NCBI RefSeq assembly: GCF_004766055.1
Contig: NZ_SPQR01000003.1
Span: 326,780-390,779 of the forward strand
Source: Desulfosporosinus sp. Sb-LF
GTDB lineage: Bacteria; Bacillota; Desulfitobacteriia; Desulfitobacteriales; Desulfitobacteriaceae
Direction: 5' to 3'
DNA length: 64,000 nucleotides
Positions 9,109 through 18,480 of the stretch are shown in pieces. Position numbers and translations under genes: made by a program. The notes under the pieces were generated by a model. The model was not told the origin of the DNA, did no database searches, and saw nothing but the letters and a program-made list of their open reading frames with translations. Position 1 is the first letter of the stretch. Each line of letters begins with the position of its first letter.

Positions 9109-9826
9109 GCCCCTCTCTCCTCCGGGCTTCCTCTTTCTTAGCCCAATTAACCTCTGCCTCAGAATAGCGAATGTAGTAGGGTTCAACCCGTTCCCCTACG
9201 CTCGTTTCTTGCCAACGCAGCCATACCGCTTTTACTGCATAAGCACCTCGTGGTAAACATGCATACTCGGGTAAAATTACAGCTCGGTCGCCCAAGATTT
9301 CCTCGATTCGCTCCTTAGCTTTTACCACTGCATCGCCGACGAAGCATATGGGACGTTCTAGTCCCTTCAAGTGTTCTAACCATTGGTCCGTAGGTAGAGC
9401 CTGAGGAGGGGTTAAACATTCTGCCTTTTCTTCCCCACTCGTCCAACGATAACGTGCCGTGTACCACTCATTCTTGCGCGCATCTAGAATAGGAACAATG
9501 TCTTCCTCTCTCCCCGAACCTGCCCAGGCCAGGGCATCAAGAGACACCACGCCAATGAGTGGAAGATTCAACACTTGAGCTAATCCTTGTGCGGTCGCGA
9601 TTCCGATCCGAATTCCAGTAAACGAACCTGGCCCTCGCACCACCCCAATCATGTCTAACTCCTGAAGAGTCCAAGCTGAGGCTGTGAGTAGTTGTTCAAG
9701 CATCGGAATAAGACGCTCCGAGTGCGTCTTTGTGGTGTGTAAAAATCCCTCAGCAGTAAGCCGTCCATCTTCAGCCAAGGCCACCGCAGTTACTTTAGTC
9801 GTCGTATCTATTGTCAAATATTTCAT
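9101..9826 (-). CDS. tsaB: t6A complex dimerisation protein TsaB
   Basis: A 241-residue TsaB/YeaZ protein, an inactive paralogue and partner of TsaD. Seen: N-terminal LTIDTTTK, the GVVRGPGSFTGIRIG signature near 65 and EPYYIRYSEAEV near the C-terminus. ATG 9826 is preceded by GGAGGATCCG. It overlaps rimI downstream, and a 270-bp gap separates it from tsaE. Confidence 0.95.
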   Translation of the reverse strand: MKYLTIDTTTKVTAVALAEDGRLTAEGFLHTTKTHSERLIPMLEQLLTASAWTLQELDMIGVVRGPGSFTGIRIGIATAQGLAQVLNLPLIGVVSLDALAWAGSGREEDIVPILDARKNEWYTARYRWTSGEEKAECLTPPQALPTDQWLEHLKGLERPICFVGDAVVKAKERIEEILGDRAVILPEYACLPRGAYAVKAVWLRWQETSVGERVEPYYIRYSEAEVNWAKKEEARRREGHE

Positions 9827-10018
9827 CGGATCCTCCGAACCCTTCCATTTTCACTTCGAATCGCATTTACTTATTAACTTCTCCACTTAATAGCTAAACT
9901 ACTTGTTTATCAGTTTACTCGTCACTTGTACGCTTCCATGTGAACCACTCTCAATAAATTGGAGAGCATTATTATGATTCTAGGAAACGAACCAGGGTTC
10001 ATCAAGCCTGAGCTCTAA

Positions 10019-10053
10019 AGGACGGCGCAAACCGACTAGTTTGCGAGCATTGT
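10019..10053. other. Nested inverted repeat between tsaE and tsaB
   Basis: GGAC..CGCAAAC..GTTTGCG..GTCC forms a two-level hairpin inside the 270-bp gap (9827-10096). It lacks a T-tract, so it is not a standard terminator. It could be an mRNA processing or attenuation structure; no known family is recognised. Confidence 0.35.
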
Positions 10054-10096
10054 CCTGCCCCCTTAGCGGTGCTTTTCGTGCCGGTCGTCCAATGAG

Positions 10097-10573
10097 TTAA
10101 ATCATGTCTTTTAACCGCTGTTCCCAGTCATTGTCTTGAGCACGTAAGATAATCTCTCGTGGCATTTCTCCGCTGCCCAAGATCTCTATGTCCAAACGAT
10201 CCTCCGGCAAATAATCCTTTGCAATTTCAGGCCATTCAATTAAGCAAATCGCATCCTCTACGAACGCATCTTCTACCCCGATCACTTCGACTTCTTCGGG
10301 ATGTTGAAGTCGGTAAAGATCCATATGAATCAAACGAACCTTTGTCCCTGTTCCTTGAACTTGTCCTATGTACTCATGAAGAAACGTGAATGTTGGGCTG
10401 GTCATGGGGCCTGTGACCCCCAACATCTCGCCAACCCCTTGCGCGAAGGCCGTTTTTCCTGCACCCAGATCTCCAGATAGTGCTACGACATCTCCACCCC
10501 GTAAATGCCTTCCCAGTTCTTTTCCCCACGCTCGAGTTTGCTCAGCCGATAAACTCTCAACTCTATAGTCCAT
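10097..10573 (-). CDS. tsaE: tRNA threonylcarbamoyladenosine ATPase TsaE
   Basis: A 158-residue P-loop ATPase of the TsaE/YjeE family, which cycles the TsaBD complex. Walker A is GDLGAGKT near residue 35, followed by TSPTFTF (near 60) and HMDLYRL (near 83). Length is normal. The ribosome binding site at the ATG is weak. First gene of the t6A series. Confidence 0.95.
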   Translation of the reverse strand: MDYRVESLSAEQTRAWGKELGRHLRGGDVVALSGDLGAGKTAFAQGVGEMLGVTGPMTSPTFTFLHEYIGQVQGTGTKVRLIHMDLYRLQHPEEVEVIGVEDAFVEDAICLIEWPEIAKDYLPEDRLDIEILGSGEMPREIILRAQDNDWEQRLKDMI

Positions 10574-11065
10574 ACTTATCTGGTTAAGAAAACTTGGACA
10601 ATCCTAACCTTTTCCTTCCTTAAGAGTTTTGGCACCTTCTCCAAGTTTGCAAAAGATCTTTGAGTATCTTATGGATGACTTCCTCGAATGCAATCACTGA
10701 TCGATACTTCTCTAGTTCCTACCCTTCTTTGATTAAAACCCTTCATTTGTTGATAGAGATGGGTATTGTTGTCAAACTTAGTCTATCCTGTTCGAATATA
10801 GAATTAAACCTTATTGTATTAATGTTACCCTATGCACTTTCCATGAGGGGAGGCAAGGTAATTCTTCCGAAACTATTCGTACCCCAAACTCCTAAAATAA
10901 TCAGAGTAATCTCAACAGCATTAATCCACCCAACCTGCTCTCCCCTGAAAACTACCCAAAAAAACCGACACGACCGTAATAAGGTTTAAAATCGGGGCTG
11001 TTTGAGAAACGGGCAAGGTTGCATACACACAATACACTCGTTGCTTGGAGTGGCTCTAGGTATGT
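10574..11065. other. 492-bp spacer, no gene recognised
   Basis: Lies between two minus-strand genes. A 109-codon plus-strand frame (10660-10989) has no ribosome binding site or recognisable protein character and is judged fortuitous. No clear terminator or riboswitch was found. Confidence 0.6.
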
Positions 11066-12274
11066 CTAGCACTCATGGATGCTTTCACCTAATTTAGGCT
11101 CCGGGCTTACAATTTTGCCGTCAATAATCACATAGAGCGGACGAGAGGTGATTATAAAGGGATGTTCACTCCAAATGACCAGATCTGCATCTTTCCCAAC
11201 CTCAAGAGACCCTATTCGATCAGAAACACCCAGGATTTCAGCGGAATTAATCGTAATAGCCCGCAAAGCATCCTCAATGTCCATCCCTGCTTTGCACGCT
11301 AAGGCCGCACACAGCGGGAGCTGTTCAATCGGCGTGACAGAATGATCGGTCATGATCGCCACTTTTACCCCAGCTTTGGCTAGAATACCGGGAGTTTTGA
11401 AGGATTTATCTTTAAGCTCAACCTTTGAACGATTAGTGAGCAAAGGCCCGACTACCGCTGGATATCCTAACTCTGCAAGTTCCTCGGCAATCTTGTGTCC
11501 TTCCGTACAATGTTCTATTACTAGGTCAACCTCGAATTCTCGGGCAATACGAATCGCGGTCATAATATCATCCGCACGATGGGCATGGGCCCGCATAGGA
11601 ATTTCGCGGTTAATCACCCTAACAAGAGTCTCTAAACCCAAATCCCGTTCTGGAACTTTATCGGGGTCTGTTTTTCCTTCCTCTAATTTATCTCGATACA
11701 CCTGCGCATCCACTAAGGCCTGACGTAGAAGTGCTGCCGTTCCCATCCGAGTCATAGGCATTTTCTTTTGCTCGCCGTAAACCATTTTGGGATTTTCCCC
11801 AAACGCCACTTTTAAACCAGCAGGATCACGGACAATCATCTTATCGACGATCTTCCCAGCCGTCTTCATAACGACCCCCGTTCCTCCAATCACATTGGCA
11901 CTCCCCGGAACCGTAAACACGGCCGTCACTCCACCCAAACGAGCATCACGAAAACCCTCATCTTCTGGGTTAATTCCATCGATCGCTCGCATATCCGGTG
12001 TCACAGGATCTGTCATTTCGTTAAAGTCTTCCCCTTCCCACCGGTAAATTTCTTCGCCAATACCGACATGACAATGGGCATCGATCAACCCTGGCATCAC
12101 GAGACAACCCATAGCATCGATCACGACTGTATCCGCCGGAATGTCCATGTTTAATGTCTCTCCGAGCGCCGCTATTTTTGTTCCTTCGATAAGGATAAAC
12201 CCGGGAAATTCACGTCCGGTCATCGTTTTAATCTGACCGTTCTTTATCAAGAGTTTCGTTCCTACATTCATCAT
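11066..12274 (-). CDS. Amidohydrolase (imidazolonepropionase-like)
   Basis: A 402-residue metal-dependent hydrolase of the amidohydrolase superfamily. The metal-site motif GLIDAHCH is near residue 60, further histidines lie in MRAHAHRADD and VIEHCTEG, and the catalytic aspartate in IMTDHSV. The C-terminal VGKDADLVIWSEHP is the usual return to the beta-sandwich. Substrate is unknown; cyclic amides, cytosine-like compounds or acyl-amino acids are typical. GGAGG precedes the ATG. The start overlaps the upstream transporter by 47 bases, so the two may be co-transcribed and the transporter may move the substrate or product. Confidence 0.85.
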   Translation of the reverse strand: MMNVGTKLLIKNGQIKTMTGREFPGFILIEGTKIAALGETLNMDIPADTVVIDAMGCLVMPGLIDAHCHVGIGEEIYRWEGEDFNEMTDPVTPDMRAIDGINPEDEGFRDARLGGVTAVFTVPGSANVIGGTGVVMKTAGKIVDKMIVRDPAGLKVAFGENPKMVYGEQKKMPMTRMGTAALLRQALVDAQVYRDKLEEGKTDPDKVPERDLGLETLVRVINREIPMRAHAHRADDIMTAIRIAREFEVDLVIEHCTEGHKIAEELAELGYPAVVGPLLTNRSKVELKDKSFKTPGILAKAGVKVAIMTDHSVTPIEQLPLCAALACKAGMDIEDALRAITINSAEILGVSDRIGSLEVGKDADLVIWSEHPFIITSRPLYVIIDGKIVSPEPKLGESIHEC

Positions 12275-13193
12275 TGTTTCTCCTCCAGTTTAATAATAAA
12301 ATTCCAACCAAAACTAAGCCTCCGCCAATCCATTGATCCCGTGTGGGAAACTCATTAAGGAAAAGAGCTGCCATAATAAACGTCATCGGCAACTCAAACG
12401 TACTGAGAATAGCCGCTTGATCCGCTCCCAGCCGCTCAATACCCACTAAAACCATGTAAAACGGTATAATCGAAGCAAATGTCGCCAACAAGAGGCCTAT
12501 TTGCCAAGTTTGTGCGTTTTGCCAGGGAATACTCATTATATCTCCCTTTAAGATCAACAACAGCGCTATAGCACAAACCCACTGTGAATAACACATTGCG
12601 ACCAAAGGGGATACCTTAGCTAAGACCCATTCCCCAACAAGGTTAAAAGTGGCATAGGCCATTGCTGCGCCTAAACCTAGGATGATTCCAACCCAAGCGA
12701 CTCCACTCACTCCCGAGAGAACTCCGCTTGCTAGTGTGGTTCCGGCCAAGGTAAGGAATAAGGCGACCATTTCTTGCCGACTAGTCTTTTTATGCCAAAT
12801 CATGACTCCAGCCGCTAAAACCAACGCCGGATAGAGATAAAGAAGTAGAATAGCCACAGAAACCGGAAGAAATTTGAGGGAGTATGCGTACAAGAGGCTC
12901 GTTCCCAAGGTCCCGACCACGCCTTGAAAGGCTAAAATCCCCAACGTCCGAAGCGAAATCCTAAATATCTCCCGCTTAAAGATCACAGCATAGAGCAGAA
13001 GAAGGATCGAGGCCATCCACGATTGTAGGGCAATCACCTGCATTGGACCGATTCCAAGTTGGTAAGCCCCCTTGACCAGGATGGACATTAAGGCGTAGCC
13101 CGTTCCTGCCGCAAGGACAGCGCCAACTCCCTGCAAACGCATTTTTTGAACGTTCAACGTTTGATAACCCTCTCTTCCATTCTTTTTCCGCAT
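12228..13193 (-). CDS. EamA/DMT-family transporter
   Basis: Up to 321 residues with about ten hydrophobic segments arranged as two EamA repeats (about 20-155 and 165-300), the drug/metabolite transporter plan. Such proteins usually export amino acids or metabolites; substrate unknown. The start is uncertain: ATG 13193 has little ribosome binding sequence, whereas a TTG at 13157 is preceded by GAGAGGG. The 3' end overlaps the amidohydrolase gene by 47 bases. Confidence 0.85.
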   Translation of the reverse strand: MRKKNGREGYQTLNVQKMRLQGVGAVLAAGTGYALMSILVKGAYQLGIGPMQVIALQSWMASILLLLYAVIFKREIFRISLRTLGILAFQGVVGTLGTSLLYAYSLKFLPVSVAILLLYLYPALVLAAGVMIWHKKTSRQEMVALFLTLAGTTLASGVLSGVSGVAWVGIILGLGAAMAYATFNLVGEWVLAKVSPLVAMCYSQWVCAIALLLILKGDIMSIPWQNAQTWQIGLLLATFASIIPFYMVLVGIERLGADQAAILSTFELPMTFIMAALFLNEFPTRDQWIGGGLVLVGILLLNWRRNNDECRNETLDKERSD

Positions 13194-13556
13194 TAAAATA
13201 TCATTCTACACCGCTATCGCTGTAAGCGCTAATAAAACCATTTAACATTATATCAGACTCTTTCTATTATCACAGCCTTAGGAATAATAATGAGTTTGAG
13301 TTTTCATACACTGCACATATACTGCCGGAGATAAGTTACTCTGCGGTAATCTTAAACGCCAGACACTGAAGAGGACTTTCAGCCCTAATACACAGATCAC
13401 AAAAATTAAGGAAAGGGGTAACCTTCTTCCTCAAGGGAAAGGAGGTTACCCCTTTATTTCAGTCAATTTCTCATCCTTTCAAATAACCAACCACGATTTC
13501 CGCGTGATTATTTCATTCATAGCATTTGAAACCATGGTGTTGTCCCCAAAGCCAGA
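13194..13556. other. 363-bp spacer with the tex terminator
   Basis: Contains the hairpin at 13412-13456 and otherwise no gene or motif I recognise. It presumably includes the promoter of the transporter/amidohydrolase pair, but no convincing -35/-10 pair stands out. Confidence 0.6.
13412..13456 (-). terminator. Rho-independent terminator of tex
   Basis: Stem GGGGTAACCT (13415-13424) / AGGTTACCCC (13443-13452); on the minus strand it is followed by TCCTTAATTTTT. It lies about 100 bases after the tex stop codon. Confidence 0.75.
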
Positions 13557-15725
13557 TTATGCAGTCGTAACGTTGCTCGCTAGATCCCGCATTGATAAGC
13601 TAACTCGATCTCTCGCCTTATCAAGTCCAATCACGCGCACCTTGACAATATCCCCTACGGCGACTGCTTCCATCGGATGTTTGATAAATTTATCGCACAG
13701 CTGAGAAATATGAACAAGCCCATCCTGCTTCACTCCGATGTCAACAAATGCACCGAAGTCCACGACATTGCGCACGGTTCCCTCTAAGACCATTCCTTCG
13801 CTAAGATCTTCCATGTGCGTGACATCCCGCCGGAGTAACGGCCTCGGCAAATCTTCTCGGGGATCCCTACCCGGTCTTTGCAGAGCATCCAGAATATCGC
13901 GAACTGTCGGAACCCCAGCGCTGAACTCTTCCGCCAGCTCGTTAGCTTCTAAAATCGCCAGTTTTTTGCGCACGTCCGTAAGGTGATCACGTAAATCCTC
14001 AGAGGTGTGTCCGATCTTTTTTAGGATGTCTTCAGCGAGCTGATAGGATTCGGGATGAACAGGCGTATTTTCCAGAGGATTAATTCCATCTGGCAGGCGA
14101 ATGAACCCAGCACACTGGATATACGTTTGAGCTCCCAGTCGTGGAATTTTCTTCAGCTGATCACGATGGCTGAACTTCCCATGTTCATCCCGCCAAGCCA
14201 CGATATTCTTAGCAACCGCCGGCTTTAACCCTGCCACATATTGGAGTAAAGAAGCAGAGGCAGTATTTAAATCAACACCTACGACATTAACACAGGATTC
14301 CACGACCCCATTCAAGGATTCCTCTAACCGTTTGGGCTGGACATCATGCTGATATTGACCAACGCCGACGGCCTTCGGTTCGATTTTCACCAGTTCTGCC
14401 AGGGGATCTTGAAGTCGCCTGGCAATAGAAACTGCACTCCGTAAGGAAAGATCAAAGTCTGGAAATTCATCCCCTGCTATTTTTGAAGCAGAATACACAG
14501 ACGCCCCAGCTTCACTGACGAGAATAAATTCAGCGGCAATCCCATCTTCGCGAATCATTTCTGCTACAACTTCTTCCGTTTCCCTGGAGGCTGTGCCATT
14601 CCCAATCGCAATAATATTGGCATTAAACTCGGCTATCGCCTTACGCATACTATGCTTGGCTTCTTCTCGTTTGTTTTGAGGTGGATGCGGATAAATTACC
14701 CCAACCTTTAGGAGCTTTCCCGTCTCATCCACCACAGCCCACTTACACCCTGTTCGGAATCCCGGATCAAGCCCCAAAACCATTTTTCCCCTAACAGGTG
14801 GCTGAAGTAAAAGCTGGCGAAGATTAGCTGCAAACACTTTGATCGCCTGTTCTTCCGCTTGCGCGGAGAGTTCGGCACGCACCTCCCGTTCAATTGAAGG
14901 CTCGATCAATCGTTTATAGGCATCAAGAGCTGCCTTTTGAACGTAAGCAGCACACGGTCCTGTTTTGACATAACGAACTTCAATCAGTCTATGTAGGGTT
15001 TCTAGCGGAGCTTCGATCTTAACAGATAGAAACTCTTCCTTCTCCCCGCGATTCAGGGCTAAAATTCGATGCGGGGGAATCTTGCGGACAGGCTCCCGAT
15101 AATCATAATACATCTCAAAGGGGGAGCGTTCCTTAGCTTTCTTCGCCACTGCAGAAGCCACCACATCCGCAAGACGTAGGGTTTCTTCCCGGATTCGTTT
15201 ACGAAGGGACGCATCATCTGCAAGGGTTTCCGCGATAATATCCATCGCGCCAGTCAACGCTTCCTCGGTTGAATTCACCTCTAACTCGGTGTTTAGATAC
15301 TTTTCTGCCTCTGCTTGAGGGTCCGCTCTGATATACTGAACTAATAACCATGTTGCTAATGGTTCAAGACCCTTTTCTTTAGCAATCGTCGCCCGCGTCC
15401 GACGTTTCTGCTTATAAGGCCGATATAGGTCTTCAACATCCTGAAGCACGGTTGCCGCCGTAATTTGCGCCTCCAGTTCTTCCGACAGCTTTCCCTGTTC
15501 GTTAATCAGGCGTAAGACTTCCGTTTTCCGTTGATCCAAACGTCTCAAATAGTCTAAACGTTCTACGATATCGCGCAAAACATTCTCATCGAGTTCCCCA
15601 GTTGCTTCCTTACGGTAACGCGCTATAAATGGGATGGTATTTCCCCCATCCAGTAAGTTAACAGCCTCTTTGACTTGAGTTATCTTTATTCCTAGTTCAT
15701 TGGCAATAACTTGATTAAATTCCAA
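13557..15725 (-). CDS. tex: Tex family RNA-binding transcription accessory protein
   Basis: A 722-residue Tex/YhgF protein: helical N-terminal region (1-200), YqgF/RNase H-like domain containing VLGLDPGFRTG near 320, helix-hairpin-helix repeats (LNTASASLLQYVAGL near 490), and a C-terminal S1 RNA-binding domain (about 648-715, EGTVRNVVDFGAFVDIGV). Tex proteins bind nucleic acid and affect transcription and virulence genes in other bacteria; here it is a housekeeping gene. TTG start at 15725 preceded by AGGAGG. Length is normal. Confidence 0.95.
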   Translation of the reverse strand: MEFNQVIANELGIKITQVKEAVNLLDGGNTIPFIARYRKEATGELDENVLRDIVERLDYLRRLDQRKTEVLRLINEQGKLSEELEAQITAATVLQDVEDLYRPYKQKRRTRATIAKEKGLEPLATWLLVQYIRADPQAEAEKYLNTELEVNSTEEALTGAMDIIAETLADDASLRKRIREETLRLADVVASAVAKKAKERSPFEMYYDYREPVRKIPPHRILALNRGEKEEFLSVKIEAPLETLHRLIEVRYVKTGPCAAYVQKAALDAYKRLIEPSIEREVRAELSAQAEEQAIKVFAANLRQLLLQPPVRGKMVLGLDPGFRTGCKWAVVDETGKLLKVGVIYPHPPQNKREEAKHSMRKAIAEFNANIIAIGNGTASRETEEVVAEMIREDGIAAEFILVSEAGASVYSASKIAGDEFPDFDLSLRSAVSIARRLQDPLAELVKIEPKAVGVGQYQHDVQPKRLEESLNGVVESCVNVVGVDLNTASASLLQYVAGLKPAVAKNIVAWRDEHGKFSHRDQLKKIPRLGAQTYIQCAGFIRLPDGINPLENTPVHPESYQLAEDILKKIGHTSEDLRDHLTDVRKKLAILEANELAEEFSAGVPTVRDILDALQRPGRDPREDLPRPLLRRDVTHMEDLSEGMVLEGTVRNVVDFGAFVDIGVKQDGLVHISQLCDKFIKHPMEAVAVGDIVKVRVIGLDKARDRVSLSMRDLASNVTTA

Positions 15726-15917
15726 AGGTTGATACCTCCTAAAAATCCTATTGCAAAATCGCTATTGCGGGTCTCAAACCACTTGAATAACACATTGGAA
15801 ACTATTATACCATCCTTATCTCTCCGAAGAAAATCGGCTCCTGTATTATATTACCATATTTCGAATTCCTCAGGATACAAAAGCTGTGGATTGCATCTTG
15901 CAGCCCCACAGCTTAGT

Positions 15918-16613
15918 TTAGCCCCGACTATGACTGTTTTCTTCTTTTGCCACGCTCCATTGTTCTCGCGCTCTGTTGACAATATTTTGATTGTCTTTGG
16001 CATCCTTATGTTGAATGATTTTGGAAAAATATAAAACAGCCTTTTGATATTGCCCTAGGCGACGGCTTAACTCCCCAATCATAAACAACACGTTCAATTC
16101 AGACATCGATGTGCCGGCAAAATCCGAATGAACATAAGATGCTTCATATGCGTTGAGTGCCAGACCCATGAATCGCTTTTCTTGTTCAGCATTGTTTTCA
16201 ATCCGGTAGAGCCATGCTAAGCGTAAACAAAGCCCTGCAAGAATGGCATTTTTCTCTTTTTTAATGGATGCAGCTAAAACAGCCAATTTATAAGATTCCA
16301 AAGCTTGTTGAATATCCCTTACCTGACCGAAGTTCCGCTTGATCCATTGCTTGGTGATTTGTGCATGGATGACTTCCTTGGAGCCTCTGGGAAATTGATC
16401 TGAAAACTCTTCGGAAAAGGCGAAACCACATTCTGGACAGACATTGACATAATAAAAATGAGGGTTATAATTCCCTACACGGTAGTAGGGGCAAAAGTCG
16501 GTATCGATTTGATGCGGTATTGAAAACCTCGATCGCACCCTCAGCGTAGTAAACGGCTTTCCGCAAAATATACACGTGAGTTTCTTCTCGTAAAAAGGTT
16601 CTAATGATTGCAT
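15918..16613 (-). CDS. DUF2225 family protein
   Basis: A 231-residue protein with two CXXC pairs near the N-terminus (CIFC near 15 and CPEC near 58), a probable zinc site, and a tetratricopeptide-like helical C-terminal half. It matches DUF2225, found widely in Clostridia and Bacilli, with no established function. ATG 16613 follows GAGGGGG. Apparently monocistronic. Confidence 0.85.
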   Translation of the reverse strand: MQSLEPFYEKKLTCIFCGKPFTTLRVRSRFSIPHQIDTDFCPYYRVGNYNPHFYYVNVCPECGFAFSEEFSDQFPRGSKEVIHAQITKQWIKRNFGQVRDIQQALESYKLAVLAASIKKEKNAILAGLCLRLAWLYRIENNAEQEKRFMGLALNAYEASYVHSDFAGTSMSELNVLFMIGELSRRLGQYQKAVLYFSKIIQHKDAKDNQNIVNRAREQWSVAKEENSHSRG

Positions 16614-16859
16614 AAGAATCCCCCTCGCGCTAAATACATAAAGCTCAGACTTAAATTCTGCCGCTTTCCGTTCTTAGATGAAGTTATTACATTAAATCGG
16701 AGCGTCTAAAAGCCTGTGCCTCAGTAAGAGACACTGATTTGTGCTTTATGTAAGTTATGCCTTTGAGTAGTTTTATTATATCAGAACCCTCAGATTATTT
16801 CAGGCAAAGATAAAGATACCATTTATAGGATTGCTGTAACCCCCTCGTTTCAAGGAAAC

Positions 16860-18203
16860 TCACCCTTTTGTAGAGCCTAACTGTTTAAGGTCCCTAAGCA
16901 ACCAAATGGCTGTAAGACCAGACGATGCAAAATCGGAAACTGGCCCCGCTAACCATACACCCGTTAGTCCCCAAAACTTCGGCAAAATTAAAAGCGTGGG
17001 AACCAAAAAAATAAGCTGACGAGACAAGCTCAAAAACAACGATTTCCGGGGCTTACCCGTTGCTTGAAAATAGTTCACAACAACCACTTGGAAACCAATA
17101 ACGGGTAGCATCACTAAGAAAACTCTTAATCCAAAAGACCCGATCTGGATGAGTTCTGGGTCCTGACTAAAAAGGCTCATTATGGCGGTAGGAAATAATT
17201 CCACCATCAGAAAACCTATAACCATCACACCCGTTGCACCCATCACGGATAGCTGCAACGTCCGTTTAACTCGATCATAATTCCTGGCACCATAATTATA
17301 ACCAAGAATGGGCTGAGCCCCTTGTCCAATCCCGAAAATGGGCATAAATATGAGCATAGTGATACTGTTTATAACTCCCATAGCTGCAATCGAGAGGTCT
17401 CCACCGTAATTGACCAGTGTTTGATTGAAAAGCACGGCCACGACACTGCCTACCAGCTGCATGGAGAACGGTGAAATTCCAATTGCCAGAATATCTTTGA
17501 CAAAAACCCATCGAAGTTTAAGATTTCGCAATCGAATTTTAAGTAACGCCCGATTTCCGAGGAAATAAGATAACACCCAAATGGCTGTAATGAACTGGGA
17601 TATAACCGTAGCAAGAGCGGAACCTGCTACGCCCAGGTGTAAACCAAAGATAAAAATCGGATTTAAGATCGTGTTTAAAACAGCACCCAAAATCATAGTG
17701 TACATGGCAACTTTTGGATTTCCCTCTGCACGAATAAAATTGTTCATGCCAAAACCGATTGTCTGGAAGACAGCGCCCCACAGCAGAACGTTAAGATATT
17801 GTTTCGCGTAGGGAAGAACTTCTGAACTCGCCCCAAAGACAACTAAAAGTGGATCCATAAATAGGAAGCCTAATACCATAATCATCAACGAAATCCCCAG
17901 CAGCAGGATAAACGCATTCCCGACAATCTGTTCCGCTTCCTCCCTTTTCTGCTGACCCAAACGTATCGAGATCACAGAGGTTGCACCAAGTCCGATCAAC
18001 ATTCCAAACGCCATAATGGCTAATGAGATAGGAAAGCTAATCGCAATTCCAGAAAGCGCCAAGGAGCCCACCCCTCGGCCCACAAAAATGCGATCGACGA
18101 TATTATAAAGTCCATTAACCAGCATTCCGATAATTGCTGGAATGGAAAACTTAAGTAGAAGTTTTCCAACTTTTTCTTCTCCAAGTTGTTGGGAACGGTT
18201 CAT
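16860..18203 (-). CDS. MATE family efflux transporter
   Basis: A 447-residue membrane protein with twelve hydrophobic segments in two MatE halves. It exchanges cationic drugs or metabolites for Na+ or H+. The N-terminus LLLKFSIPAIIGMLVNGLYNIVDRIFVG is the usual start of the clostridial subgroup. GGAGGAGAG precedes the ATG. It appears to be transcribed alone. Confidence 0.93.
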   Translation of the reverse strand: MNRSQQLGEEKVGKLLLKFSIPAIIGMLVNGLYNIVDRIFVGRGVGSLALSGIAISFPISLAIMAFGMLIGLGATSVISIRLGQQKREEAEQIVGNAFILLLGISLMIMVLGFLFMDPLLVVFGASSEVLPYAKQYLNVLLWGAVFQTIGFGMNNFIRAEGNPKVAMYTMILGAVLNTILNPIFIFGLHLGVAGSALATVISQFITAIWVLSYFLGNRALLKIRLRNLKLRWVFVKDILAIGISPFSMQLVGSVVAVLFNQTLVNYGGDLSIAAMGVINSITMLIFMPIFGIGQGAQPILGYNYGARNYDRVKRTLQLSVMGATGVMVIGFLMVELFPTAIMSLFSQDPELIQIGSFGLRVFLVMLPVIGFQVVVVNYFQATGKPRKSLFLSLSRQLIFLVPTLLILPKFWGLTGVWLAGPVSDFASSGLTAIWLLRDLKQLGSTKG

Positions 18204-18344
18204 TCTATCTCTCCTCCACCTAGTGTGCCAAATCTATCGAGCATATTTTTTTAGTATCTGCGTCTTAAACCAATTTCATTAGTAAATCAACCTTAAATTA
18301 TTTCTTTAGCGCGATATGTAATAGCGGGGATAACATAACCTCAA

Positions 18345-18393
18345 AAACAAGAGCCTTTCACACATAATGAACGGGATTATGTGTGAAGGCTCT
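18345..18393 (-). terminator. Rho-independent terminator of the aminotransferase gene
   Basis: Stem AGAGCCTTtCACACATAAT / ATTATGTGTGAAGGCTCT with a one-base bulge; the minus strand continues TTGTTTTTGAGG. Confidence 0.75.
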
Positions 18394-18480
18394 CGGGATT
18401 TTGGTATTTAGGGACGTATATCTTAGGTCCACTCCCTCGAACATGGCAGTAATCTTCTCGCTAAATCGTGCCCTTTAGAA

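Noticed and set aside
10660..10989. 109-codon plus-strand reading frame
   Set aside because: No ribosome binding site, no recognisable composition or motif, antisense to the general gene direction; likely chance.
10990..11065. Possible cyclic di-GMP riboswitch near a GGGCAAGG string
   Set aside because: The conserved second stem and tetraloop-receptor parts of the GEMM fold are not present.
12228..12274. 47-base overlap of amidohydrolase and transporter genes as an annotation error
   Set aside because: The amidohydrolase ATG has a strong GGAGG site and the transporter frame continues naturally to its stop, so the overlap is accepted.
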